Positions 25,510-33,297 of a DNA stretch of 47,473 nucleotides are shown here, piece by piece (the first letter of the stretch is position 1; each line of letters starts with the position of its first letter). The notes under the pieces are model-generated. The model did not search any database. It saw only the letters and a list, made by a program, of their open reading frames with translations, and was not told the DNA's origin. Both the position numbers and the translations under genes were made by a program. Origin of the DNA: Limnospira platensis (GTDB taxonomy: Bacteria; Cyanobacteriota; Cyanobacteriia; Cyanobacteriales; Microcoleaceae); NCBI RefSeq assembly GCF_046480435.1, contig NZ_PKGC01000019.1; one strand, given 5' to 3'.

Positions 25510-26457
25510 ATGCGTTCTGTCACCCTTATTGCTCCCGCCAAGATTAATTTGTATTTAGAAATTATCGGATCGCGCCCCGATGGTTTCCACGAACTCGCTA
25601 TGGTCCTGCAAACTATCAGTTTAAGCGATCGCATTACCATTAACCCTATTGGTATAGATGCCATTACCATTCGCTCCAACGACCCCAGCCTCCCCAACGA
25701 CCATAGTAACCTCGCCTATCGCGCAGCAGCCTTGATGGTTAAACAATTCCCCGATATGATGGCGCGTTATGGCGGTATCGAAATCGAAATTAACAAACGA
25801 ATACCCGTAGCCGCCGGACTAGCCGGCGGTTCAAGCAATGCGGCGGCGGTGTTGGTCGGTTTAGATTTAATCTGGGACCTCGGTTTAACCCAAGATGAAC
25901 TACAAACCCTAGGCGCTGAAATTGGTTCTGATGTTCCCTTCTGTATCAGTGGCGGAACAGCCCTAGCTACCGGACGGGGAGAGGTACTATCACCCTTGCT
26001 GAATTTAGATAACTTATATGTGGTCCTCGCTAAGTTCCGTAATATCGCCATATCCACCCCTTGGGCTTATCAAACCTACCGCCAGCAGTTCAGCAGTTCA
26101 TACATTTCTGAAGCCGATGATCTGAAAAGTCGTCAGCAGCGGGTGCATTCAGGACCTATGGTAGCAGCCATTATGAAACGTGATGGGGCGAAAATTGGTC
26201 AGTTGTTGCACAATGATTTAGAGAAAGTCGCTTTACCTGAATATCCCCAAGTTGCAGACCTGCGAGATGCCTTTATCACCCAAGGAGTTTTAGGCGCGAT
26301 GATGTCTGGTTCCGGTCCCACCGTATTCGCTTTAGTCGAGAGTCAGGCGGAAGCTGACCGGGTTTCCGATGCTGTCCAAAATCAAATTGCTAATCAGAAT
26401 TTATTATTGTGGACTACTAAATTTATCTCCACAGGTATTCATTTGGCTGCATCTTAA
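25510..26457 (+). CDS. ispE: 4-diphosphocytidyl-2-C-methyl-D-erythritol kinase
   Basis: A 315-residue GHMP kinase of the MEP isoprenoid pathway, supplying precursors for carotenoids, chlorophyll phytol tails and quinones. It starts MRSVTLIAPAKINLYLEIIG, with Lys and Asn of the substrate site. The ATP loop is PVAAGLAGGSSNAAA, and GAEIGSDVPFCISGGTALATG (split here as GSDVPFCISGG) and MMSGSGPTVFAL follow. An upstream in-frame GTG at 25486 is less likely because the family start is at ATG 25510. The ksgA-ispE neighbourhood is common in bacteria. Confidence 0.97.
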   Translation: MRSVTLIAPAKINLYLEIIGSRPDGFHELAMVLQTISLSDRITINPIGIDAITIRSNDPSLPNDHSNLAYRAAALMVKQFPDMMARYGGIEIEINKRIPVAAGLAGGSSNAAAVLVGLDLIWDLGLTQDELQTLGAEIGSDVPFCISGGTALATGRGEVLSPLLNLDNLYVVLAKFRNIAISTPWAYQTYRQQFSSSYISEADDLKSRQQRVHSGPMVAAIMKRDGAKIGQLLHNDLEKVALPEYPQVADLRDAFITQGVLGAMMSGSGPTVFALVESQAEADRVSDAVQNQIANQNLLLWTTKFISTGIHLAAS

Positions 26458-26492
26458 ACTTGCCGATTTTTTTGAGAGTTCATCAATCAATT

Positions 26493-26861
26493 ATGTCTAA
26501 TATGCCTGAAAAATCATCAATTTCTACTTCTAATTCCGGTGATAATTCTCCCCGTGATTCATCCCCCGATTTATCATCAGTCAACCCCTTTCAGGTGCTG
26601 ATGGGAGGATTATTAGCTGGAGGTTTTGCCATCGCCATGTATTCCTTAACAGCAGCGATCGCTCAAACTTTTGCCAACCAAAACATCTATTCCGATAATC
26701 AAACCGCCCTGCAACTTTCCATAGCCATCCGCACCTTAGTAATTGGGGGTGCTGCCTTAGTTACCGGAGTCTTTACCATTGCCTCTTTGGGTTTATTAGC
26801 CCTAACCGTCCAAGTCTTATTTGTCCGATTAACTCACAAAAATTCCGCCTCCCAAAAATAG
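26493..26861 (+). CDS. DUF3082 family two-TM membrane protein
   Basis: About 122 residues from ATG 26493. A Ser/Asn-rich, probably disordered N-terminus (to about residue 35) precedes two hydrophobic stretches: FQVLMGGLLAGGFAIAMYSL and a second from TLVIGGAALVTGVF to VQVLFV. This matches the cyanobacterial/plastid DUF3082 family of unknown function. The frame stays open up to a TTG at 26460, but the ATG is preferred. It lies 35 bp after ispE and may be the last gene of the ksgA-ispE operon, since a hairpin terminator follows. Confidence 0.75.
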   Translation: MSNMPEKSSISTSNSGDNSPRDSSPDLSSVNPFQVLMGGLLAGGFAIAMYSLTAAIAQTFANQNIYSDNQTALQLSIAIRTLVIGGAALVTGVFTIASLGLLALTVQVLFVRLTHKNSASQK

Positions 26862-26867
26862 CGAACA

Positions 26868-26895
26868 GTGGAGACAGGACAACCTTTGTCTCCAC
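26868..26895. terminator. Bidirectional hairpin terminator between DUF3082 gene and eno
   Basis: GTGGAGACA (26868-26876) pairs perfectly with TGTCTCCAC (26887-26895) across a 10-base loop. It sits 6 bases after the plus-strand stop and 21 bases before the end of the convergent enolase gene. T- and A-rich bases flank it on the right. Confidence 0.75.
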
Positions 26896-26916
26896 CTATT
26901 TCGCCTTAATTATACC

Positions 26917-28191
26917 TTACACAAACGCAGCCCGACCCGCGAACTTAGCAGCCTTTCCTAAGTCCCGTTCAATGCGTAGCAGTTGGTTAAATTTAGCCGT
27001 CCGTTCACCGCGACAACCCGAACCAGTTTTGATTTTACCTGTGGAAGTTGCCACCACCAAATCCGAGATAGTAGTATCTTCCGTTTCACCTGAACGGTGG
27101 GAAACAAAGCACTTGTAATTATGTTTTTTCGCCAACTCAATTGTATCTAAAGTTTCCGTTAAAGTACCAATTTGGTTAACCTTAATCAGAATTGAATTAG
27201 CAACTCCGGCTTGAATACCCTCCGCTAAAATAGCCGGGTTGGTACAGAATAAATCATCCCCCACCAGTTCAACCTTATCGCCAATGGAATTAGTTAGCAC
27301 CTTCCAACCATCCCAGTCATTTTCTCCCATACCATCTTCTATGGAAATAATCGGGTATTGATTAGCCCAACTTTTCCACAATTCCGCCATTTCTTCAGGA
27401 GTCTTAGTAGATTGATCTGATTTGAAAAACAGATATTTACCATCTTTCCACAATTCCGAAGTGGCTGGGTCGAGACAGATGGAAATATCCTCCCCTGGCT
27501 TATATCCCGCCGCCGTAATCGCCTCTAAAATACACTCAACCGCCTCATCATTAGATTTTAAGTTAGGCGCAAATCCACCCTCATCGCCAATTCCTGTGCT
27601 TAATCCTTTCTTTTGCAACAGCGATTTAAGACTGTGGAAAGTTTCTACACCCATACGGATAGATTCCGCAAAATTGGGGGCATTATGGGGAGCAATCATA
27701 AACTCTTGAAAATCAACAGTATTGTCCGCGTGAACCCCACCGTTAATTACATTCATGCAAGGAACGGGCAATATACAAGCGTTGCTGCCTCCTAAATACC
27801 TATATAGAGGAATTCCTAAGTAATTAGCAGCCGCGCGCGCTACGGCTAAGGAAACTGCTAGAATTGCATTAGCCCCCATTTGGGATTTGTTGGGTGTGCC
27901 GTCCAGTTCAATCATGGTTAAATCAATTAACCGCTGTTGGGTGACATCCATACCCACTAAAGCCGGGGCTATACGATTATTGACATTTTCAACAGCTTTG
28001 AGAACCCCTTTGCCGCCATAGCGTTTCGGGTCTCCATCTCGCAATTCTGCCGCTTCTTTTTCTCCCGTTGAAGCCCCAGAGGGAACTAAGGCACTCCCAC
28101 GGGTTCCGTCCTCTAAAATTACTTCCGCTTCTACGGTGGGGTTACCACGAGAATCAAGAATTTCGCCAGCAATAATTTCGTCAATGTACAT
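26917..28191 (-). CDS. eno: Enolase
   Basis: A 424-residue phosphopyruvate hydratase that interconverts 2-phosphoglycerate and phosphoenolpyruvate. It begins MYIDEIIAGEILDSRGNPTV. Family features include ASTGEKEAAELRDGD, VPCMNVINGGVHADN, LSTGIGDEGGFAPNL (catalytic Glu), SIEDGMGENDWDGW and VGDDLFCTNP (metal ligands), ILIKVNQIGTLTET (catalytic Lys) and SHRSGETEDT. All key residues appear intact. The ORF's distal end reads GKAAKFAGRAAFV. The next gene upstream on the same strand is a 2-hydroxyacid dehydrogenase 28 bp away, so the two may be co-transcribed. Confidence 0.98.
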   Translation of the reverse strand: MYIDEIIAGEILDSRGNPTVEAEVILEDGTRGSALVPSGASTGEKEAAELRDGDPKRYGGKGVLKAVENVNNRIAPALVGMDVTQQRLIDLTMIELDGTPNKSQMGANAILAVSLAVARAAANYLGIPLYRYLGGSNACILPVPCMNVINGGVHADNTVDFQEFMIAPHNAPNFAESIRMGVETFHSLKSLLQKKGLSTGIGDEGGFAPNLKSNDEAVECILEAITAAGYKPGEDISICLDPATSELWKDGKYLFFKSDQSTKTPEEMAELWKSWANQYPIISIEDGMGENDWDGWKVLTNSIGDKVELVGDDLFCTNPAILAEGIQAGVANSILIKVNQIGTLTETLDTIELAKKHNYKCFVSHRSGETEDTTISDLVVATSTGKIKTGSGCRGERTAKFNQLLRIERDLGKAAKFAGRAAFV

Positions 28192-28219
28192 GAATTTCTC
28201 CTTAATGGATTAAGATTGG

Positions 28220-29227
28220 TTAATGAGGTAGTTTAACCTCGTTGGTTAGTGGTTTGCCTTCCTCAAATTCACTAATATTCGCCATGGTGGTTTCGGCAAT
28301 GGCAGTTAAGGCATTTTGGGTAAAAAATGCCTGATGACCTGTAATCACAACATTCTGGAAAGATTGGAGTAGTTGAAATGTATCATCTTGGATAATTTCA
28401 TCAGACCAATCTTCAAAGAAAAATGCTTCCTCTTGTTCATACACATCAATTCCTAGGTAGCCAATTATCCCGGATTTTATCCCTTCAATGACAGAAACTG
28501 TATCAACCAGAGGCCCGCGACTGGTGTTGATTAACATGACCCCTCGCTTCATTTGAGCGATCGCATTTTGGTTAATAATGTGATGGGTTTCTGGTAATAA
28601 GGGACAGTGCAGAGAGATAATATCTGACTGTGAAAACAGTTCCGGCAAATCTACATAACGGGCATCTCCTAACTTGATAAAATCATCGTTAGGGTAGGCA
28701 TCATAACCCAAAAGATGACAGCCAAAACCGTGCATAATTTGCGCGAAAATCATCCCAATTTTTCCCGTGCCAATCACGCCCACGGTACTACCATGTAAGT
28801 CAAAACCTAGTAAACCATTGAGGGTAAAGTTATCTTCCCGGACTCGGTTATAGGCTTTGTGCAGTTTCCGGTTTAATGTAAGGATTAAACCCACGGTATG
28901 TTCAGCTGTTGCATAGGGTGAATAAGCCGGAACCCTAACTACAGAAATACCTAATTCTTCTGCTGTTTTCAGGTCAACATTATTAAATCCAGCACAGCGC
29001 AGGGCTATTAATTTAGTGCCATTGGCTGCTAAGGTTTTTAGGGTGGTGGCATCTACTTCATCATTCACAAAAACGCAAACAACCGGAAAACCAGCGGCTA
29101 AGGAGGCGGTTTTCGCCCTTAACCTGGTTTCAAAGTAAACTAACTCATGGGGACTTCCTCCTTGGGCATTCGCCGCATCAAAGAATTTAGTATCGTAGGG
29201 CTGGCTACCAAAAACAGCAACTCTCAT
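28220..29227 (-). CDS. D-2-hydroxyacid dehydrogenase (D-lactate dehydrogenase-like)
   Basis: A 335-residue NAD-dependent dehydrogenase. It begins MRVAVFGSQPYDTKFFDAAN, as in LdhA/Ddh-type D-lactate dehydrogenases. The Rossmann motif is VGVIGTGKIGMIFA. The catalytic residues are visible as the Arg in INTSRGPLVD, the Glu of GIDVYEQEEAFFFEDWSD and the His of ITGHQAFFT. The FFFEDWSD segment is typical of the D-lactate dehydrogenase branch that reduces pyruvate during fermentation. I start at ATG 29227 rather than the TTG at 29233. Its position directly upstream of eno is metabolically sensible (PEP and pyruvate node). Confidence 0.92.
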   Translation of the reverse strand: MRVAVFGSQPYDTKFFDAANAQGGSPHELVYFETRLRAKTASLAAGFPVVCVFVNDEVDATTLKTLAANGTKLIALRCAGFNNVDLKTAEELGISVVRVPAYSPYATAEHTVGLILTLNRKLHKAYNRVREDNFTLNGLLGFDLHGSTVGVIGTGKIGMIFAQIMHGFGCHLLGYDAYPNDDFIKLGDARYVDLPELFSQSDIISLHCPLLPETHHIINQNAIAQMKRGVMLINTSRGPLVDTVSVIEGIKSGIIGYLGIDVYEQEEAFFFEDWSDEIIQDDTFQLLQSFQNVVITGHQAFFTQNALTAIAETTMANISEFEEGKPLTNEVKLPH

Positions 29228-29395
29228 GGTCAATTATCAACCTCTTCAACTTGTCCCTACTAGCTTACCAGGCGATCGCCTGAACTTGGTTGCTTGCTTG
29301 ACCGTATTATATGGGATAGCTCAAGGCATTGAACTTAAAAAAAGATTAAGAAAATGTCTATTGATCATAAATTTTGTAGGCAAATCTTGATAGTA

Positions 29396-29797
29396 TTAGT
29401 GATGATTTTGCAGTCCGATCTTATTTCGGACAGTAATTAATACTAAAGCCGCCAAGATACAGCCTATAGCATAATAAAGAAAGTCCCACCAATCAAAGGT
29501 AGTTCCTAATAGGAGTTTGCCGATAATATGCGATCGCATCATAGCTAAAATTGGCGGATTCCACAATTGCAGAAATTCCAAAATTGAGGTAACAAGAAAT
29601 ACCCCCACCCCTACGGATATCGGGGAAAGATGCGGCCAGATTAATACCACTAACCACACCCAAAACATCTCATAAAATATCGAGGATACGGAATCGTTAA
29701 TCCACCCATCAAATGGCCCGCTATAAAATTTACTAAACCAGCCAATGGGAATCACAATCATTAAACACATCAAGATTATTAAGCGATAGCGTTTCAT
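29396..29797 (-). CDS. DUF2809 family membrane protein
   Basis: A 133-residue protein with four hydrophobic segments. It matches DUF2809 in YSGPFDGWINDSVSSIFYEM, then FLVTSILEFLQLWNPP, MRSHIIGKLLLGTTFDWWDF and YYAIGCILAAL. The fold is thought to resemble VanZ-like membrane proteins; no function is established. The start ATG at 29797 lies only two bases after the stop of the gene upstream, so it is the last member of a three-gene minus-strand operon with the coiled-coil membrane protein and the TPR protein. Confidence 0.82.
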   Translation of the reverse strand: MKRYRLIILMCLMIVIPIGWFSKFYSGPFDGWINDSVSSIFYEMFWVWLVVLIWPHLSPISVGVGVFLVTSILEFLQLWNPPILAMMRSHIIGKLLLGTTFDWWDFLYYAIGCILAALVLITVRNKIGLQNHH

Positions 29798-29799
29798 GA

Positions 29800-30333
29800 T
29801 TATTTAACTTCTAAATTTTCGGTTTCCACAGTAAAAGCAGAGTTGCTGCCATCCTCAATAGATAAAGATTGAATCTGGGATGCAATTACCTCTATTTGTA
29901 CCTCGCTAAGATTGACAGTAGCATCAAGTTCATCAATAATATCCTGAGCATTTTCGGTCATATATCTAATCTGTTCCAGGATTTCTTCTTTATAGGCTTC
30001 TAGGTTTTGGCAACAGGCTTTAACCTGTTGTGCTTGTCGGAAAAACCAGACCAAAATTGTGATTGATATGGTACTAGGAATTAACACAGCTATCAATATC
30101 CATGTATTCAAAAAAGGATTTAACCGTTTCCTGGTATGGTTAACTTCTTTCTGGATTAAAGAGCGTTGATTCGCCGAATAACGGTTAATAAAAGAGGGAT
30201 TTTGCGCCCCGATTTTTGTCGGGTTTAGCTCCGGAATTGCTGACGGTATAGCTGCGGATGATACCCCCGAAAAACCCATCAATAATAGCCATCCTGCCAC
30301 CATATAGAGATAGGTTTTATTCAAATTTATCAT
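29800..30333 (-). CDS. Secreted/membrane protein with coiled coil, unknown function
   Basis: A 177-residue protein from ATG 30333. A signal-peptide-like segment (YLYMVAGWLLLMGFSGVSSA) is followed by a polar stretch, a clear membrane span (about 75-97, ILIAVLIPSTISITILVWFF) and a C-terminal coiled coil (about 98-160, with CCQNLEAYKEEILEQIRYMT). The span-plus-coil layout resembles the N-terminal part of the TPR protein encoded 31 bp upstream, so the two may assemble together. A longer frame back to 30351 starts with a non-ATG codon and is not preferred. I do not recognise a family. Confidence 0.7.
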   Translation of the reverse strand: MINLNKTYLYMVAGWLLLMGFSGVSSAAIPSAIPELNPTKIGAQNPSFINRYSANQRSLIQKEVNHTRKRLNPFLNTWILIAVLIPSTISITILVWFFRQAQQVKACCQNLEAYKEEILEQIRYMTENAQDIIDELDATVNLSEVQIEVIASQIQSLSIEDGSNSAFTVETENLEVK

Positions 30334-30364
30334 GGTATGTAACCCTCCCAATACCTAAATTTAA

Positions 30365-31702
30365 TTATTTAGTGTTCAGCAATTTTTGAAATTTTTGTTC
30401 CTGACAAATGCCCGCAAAATCAGGTTCTTGTTGAGCAAACTTTTGCACGGCATCTGGGTTAATCCGCAGGGCTCGTTGAAGGTTTTCGATCGCCAATTCT
30501 CGATTCCCCGTGAGGGCATAGCAACGAGCCTTATTGTACCAGATTTTATAAAAATTAGGACGAATTTTAGCAGCCTGATTATAAGAAGCGATCGCCTCAT
30601 CATACTGTTCCAAATTCATCAAGGCTTGACCGCGATTATTCCAAGCATCTAAATAATCGGGTTTTAAAGCAATCGCCCGGTCATAGGAAAAAATCGCCGC
30701 TTGGTAATAATTAAGTTTCCCTAAAGCCACCCCACGATTACTCCAAGCATCAGGATAGTCTGTGCGAATTTGGATAGCTTTTTCATAGGATGCGATCGCC
30801 TCTTGATAGCGCTTGAGTTTGGTTAACACAACCCCTCGATTATTCCAAACCTCAGCCAAATTCGGCTCCAGTTTTAACGCCTGATTATAGGCGGCAACTG
30901 CCGATTCCAATTGATTTGACAAAAATAACTTTTCTGCCTGTTTAGCCAGCTCATGAGCCTCAGCTATGATGCGATCGCGACTAGGTGTTTCCGGTTCTTT
31001 TTCCTTAGCACTATTAACTAAATCCTCAGAACTGTCGGAAGTCTCAAGACTCTCGGAAGTCTCAGAACTCTCGGAAGTCTCAGAATTAGAATCATCAGAT
31101 ACCCCAGAGGAATTGTTAGCGATCGCCTTTTCGGGAGTCTCCAATACTTCCGCCACTAGGGAATCCTCAGTCTCCGACTCCGGGACTTGAATCATAGTTT
31201 GCACCTTGAGACTCTCAATAGCTTCATCAGCCTTAGTAGTATTTTGTTCCAATTGATAGAGAGTATTGCGAGCCTCATTAATACTCTCCTGAATTTGACC
31301 AATAGCATCAGCTTTGAGACTCTCAATTTCTTGCTGTACAATAAATACTTGATCCGTCAACTTAGCCAGCAAAAACCAGACTCCCACCCCCGCAATAGTT
31401 GGCAACAAAAATAAGAACACTAGCACTAAATTCAATAAAGCCAGAGTCCGACGAAAAGAACTATCTACCTCAGTTTGAACGCGATCGCGCAATTCCGAGT
31501 CCGACCCAGTGACCGCCTGAGCTACAATAGTCGAACCCGACCTAGACCCGTCTCCCCGTAGAGGTTCCACAAAAATTGTAGTGGTTCCCAAAGATAGTAA
31601 AATCGGAATTAGAGCTAAACTAGCTTGTTGTGGTGCGATAGGATGCTTGATAGTTCCCCCCGCGAGGGAGAAAATGGGGACTTGTCGAGAACTCCGCGTC
31701 AT
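30365..31702 (-). CDS. Membrane-anchored TPR-repeat protein
   Basis: A 445-residue protein. A hydrophobic segment near residues 25-45 and a stronger span at about 90-112 (LNLVLVFLFLLPTIAGVGVW) precede a coiled coil (115-165). A Ser/Glu-rich low-complexity linker (about 195-230) follows, then five 34-residue TPRs (about 245-415), for example AEVWNNRGVVLTKLKRYQEA and LDAWNNRGQALMNLEQYDEA. TPRs bind other proteins; the partner is unknown. It is the first gene of a minus-strand operon with the coiled-coil membrane protein and DUF2809. It is divergent from rimM, with 76 bp between the start codons. Confidence 0.85.
   Translation of the reverse strand: MTRSSRQVPIFSLAGGTIKHPIAPQQASLALIPILLSLGTTTIFVEPLRGDGSRSGSTIVAQAVTGSDSELRDRVQTEVDSSFRRTLALLNLVLVFLFLLPTIAGVGVWFLLAKLTDQVFIVQQEIESLKADAIGQIQESINEARNTLYQLEQNTTKADEAIESLKVQTMIQVPESETEDSLVAEVLETPEKAIANNSSGVSDDSNSETSESSETSESLETSDSSEDLVNSAKEKEPETPSRDRIIAEAHELAKQAEKLFLSNQLESAVAAYNQALKLEPNLAEVWNNRGVVLTKLKRYQEAIASYEKAIQIRTDYPDAWSNRGVALGKLNYYQAAIFSYDRAIALKPDYLDAWNNRGQALMNLEQYDEAIASYNQAAKIRPNFYKIWYNKARCYALTGNRELAIENLQRALRINPDAVQKFAQQEPDFAGICQEQKFQKLLNTK
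31027..31080. repeat. 18-bp tandem repeat inside the TPR gene
   Basis: Three near-identical 18-bp units (CAGAACTCTCGGAAGTCT type) start at 31027, 31045 and 31063. They encode the S-E-T-S-E-S linker in steps of six codons, so copy-number change would keep the frame. Confidence 0.85.
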
Positions 31703-31778
31703 AAGCTACTAAGCCAATACTGGGTTAAAATGCTGAAATCTTATCATGTGTTGTGTCGAGGTTCAGGAGACTGTCCAA

Positions 31779-32417
31779 ATGTCTGATTGGATCGAAATTG
31801 GTAAAATTGTAGCTGCTCAGGGTTTAGATGGCCAGATGCGGGTATATCCGAATTCCGACTTTCCCGAAAGATTTATCGAACCCGGAACCCGCTGGCTACA
31901 AAAACCCGGACAAAATGAACCATCACCCGTAGAACTTCTGGGGGGAAGGTTTATTCCCGGAAAAGGACTCTATGCTATTGAAATGGTAGGGGTCGAAACC
32001 CGGGAAGAAGCCGAAGCCTTGCGGGATAGTCGTCTATTCATTCAAGAGGGCGATCGCCCCTATTTAGAGGATAATGAGTTTTATGTATTAGACCTGATTG
32101 GGTTAGAAGTCTTTAATCAAGACACCCAAGACATAATCGGTACAGTAATTGATGTCATCCCCGCCGGAAATGACTTGTTAGAGGTACAGTTAAATTTTAC
32201 CCCCACCTCAGAAGACCTCGCCGCCGATACTCAACGCCAAGCTAAACTACAGAACATTCCCAAAAACAAACGACGCAAGCGCCATTTCCAAACCAAAGCC
32301 AACCAGCCCAAAACCTTATTAATTCCCTTTGTTAAGGAGATCGTCCCCGTTGTAGATTTACAGAATCGCCGTTTGGAAATCACCCCTCCCCAAGGCTTAA
32401 TCGAATCCCAAACATAG
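31779..32417 (+). CDS. rimM: Ribosome maturation factor RimM
   Basis: A 212-residue protein that assists 30S subunit assembly (head domain, with S19). It starts MSDWIEIGKIVAAQGLDGQM, the family's conserved N-terminal barrel, and contains FIEPGTRWL, EEAEALRDSRLFI, DNEFYVLDLIGLEV (start of the PRC-barrel domain), IPAGNDLLEV and LLIPFVKEIVPVVDL. A Lys/Arg-rich insertion (NKRRKRHFQTK) lies between the last strands, as in many cyanobacteria. A longer frame begins at 31746, but ATG 31779 fits the family. Confidence 0.96.
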   Translation: MSDWIEIGKIVAAQGLDGQMRVYPNSDFPERFIEPGTRWLQKPGQNEPSPVELLGGRFIPGKGLYAIEMVGVETREEAEALRDSRLFIQEGDRPYLEDNEFYVLDLIGLEVFNQDTQDIIGTVIDVIPAGNDLLEVQLNFTPTSEDLAADTQRQAKLQNIPKNKRRKRHFQTKANQPKTLLIPFVKEIVPVVDLQNRRLEITPPQGLIESQT

Positions 32418-32487
32418 CCCCCCTCCAATACTATCTGGGAATACCGGGGACAAAACAAGCCTGGTCTCCATGGCTATGGGCAATTTA

Positions 32488-32940
32488 TTAATTATCAATT
32501 GTGCGTTTCCGACGCTTCCCTTTATTGTCAATATAGCGCTGTACTTCTTCGCGAGATGTAACCCAAGCATCAATAGTATTATCCCAGGTGAATTCTATGT
32601 AATGTCGCTTCCTAATAGTCTGTACCCGCTGAAACGAAACATTAAGAATGCGGGCTACATCAGCCTGTCGCAGACCATTACTGGGCTGTGATAAATTAGC
32701 CTTAACAGTTTTGATATCCTTGATAGCATCCAAAGAACTTAATTTATTTTGCATCAAATTAATCGAGATTGCCGAAGGTTGAGAATGTCCATTTTCCCAG
32801 CGGTTAATAGTTTGTGGGGATACTCCGAGAAATTGCGCCAGTTCAGCTTGGGACAACTCCAAATCTTCCCGGAGTTGACGCAGCAGTTGCGGGATATCCT
32901 GTAAATTTGTTTCTGATAGCAACATGGGTTTAATCATCAT
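32488..32940 (-). CDS. Regulator with XRE-type HTH and a second DNA-binding-like domain
   Basis: About 150 residues. Residues ~12-65 form an XRE helix-turn-helix (LSQAELAQFLGVSPQTINRW with the ENGHSQPS cap). Residues ~88-145 form a second module, LRQADVARILNVSFQRVQTI, followed by FTWDNTIDAWVTSREEVQRY. This looks like an excisionase/MerR-type winged helix. The basic tail (KGKRRKRT) could add DNA contacts. Start choice is uncertain: ATGs at 32940, 32937 and 32925 and a non-ATG at 32961 are possible, and none has a Shine-Dalgarno. The target is unknown, and the gene stands alone on its strand between rimM and the tolC-like gene. Confidence 0.75.
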   Translation of the reverse strand: MMIKPMLLSETNLQDIPQLLRQLREDLELSQAELAQFLGVSPQTINRWENGHSQPSAISINLMQNKLSSLDAIKDIKTVKANLSQPSNGLRQADVARILNVSFQRVQTIRKRHYIEFTWDNTIDAWVTSREEVQRYIDNKGKRRKRTIDN

Positions 32941-33297
32941 AAGAGGTGTGGGATGGAGCAATTTTGCCGTAGTCAGGCTGACAGGGAACTAATGGGCAGC
33001 CCTTATATTTAGGTTAAGATAAATTCCCACAAACACCAACAGTAATTTCTCGGACATTTCTCGCATTTTTAACACCAATCACTGCTAAGATGTCCGTAAA
33101 AATACGGAGATTTTGATTGCCAAAAGCGATCGCATTCATGAAAACACCCCTCAGCGTCCCATCTGACAACGCCCCCAGGCCTGTGAAAATTACCATCAAT
33201 CCCCAAAATGGCAATTAATTTGGGCATTTTCGAGCAATACTTCAACCTTGCTTTAAAATGAGTTCTGGACTTGCAGACTGACTATATTGAAAAAATT
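32941..33297. other. Intergenic region between the XRE regulator and the tolC-like gene
   Basis: About 357 bp between divergent genes. It contains one HIP1-like site at ~33126 and a 66-codon open frame on the minus strand (33014-33214) with no Shine-Dalgarno and no recognisable product. I see no repeat or RNA gene. Promoters for both flanking genes must lie here. Confidence 0.4.

Noticed and set aside
33014..33214. 66-codon minus-strand frame between the XRE and tolC-like genes
   Set aside because: No Shine-Dalgarno and no recognisable product; possibly a remnant, but not supportable.
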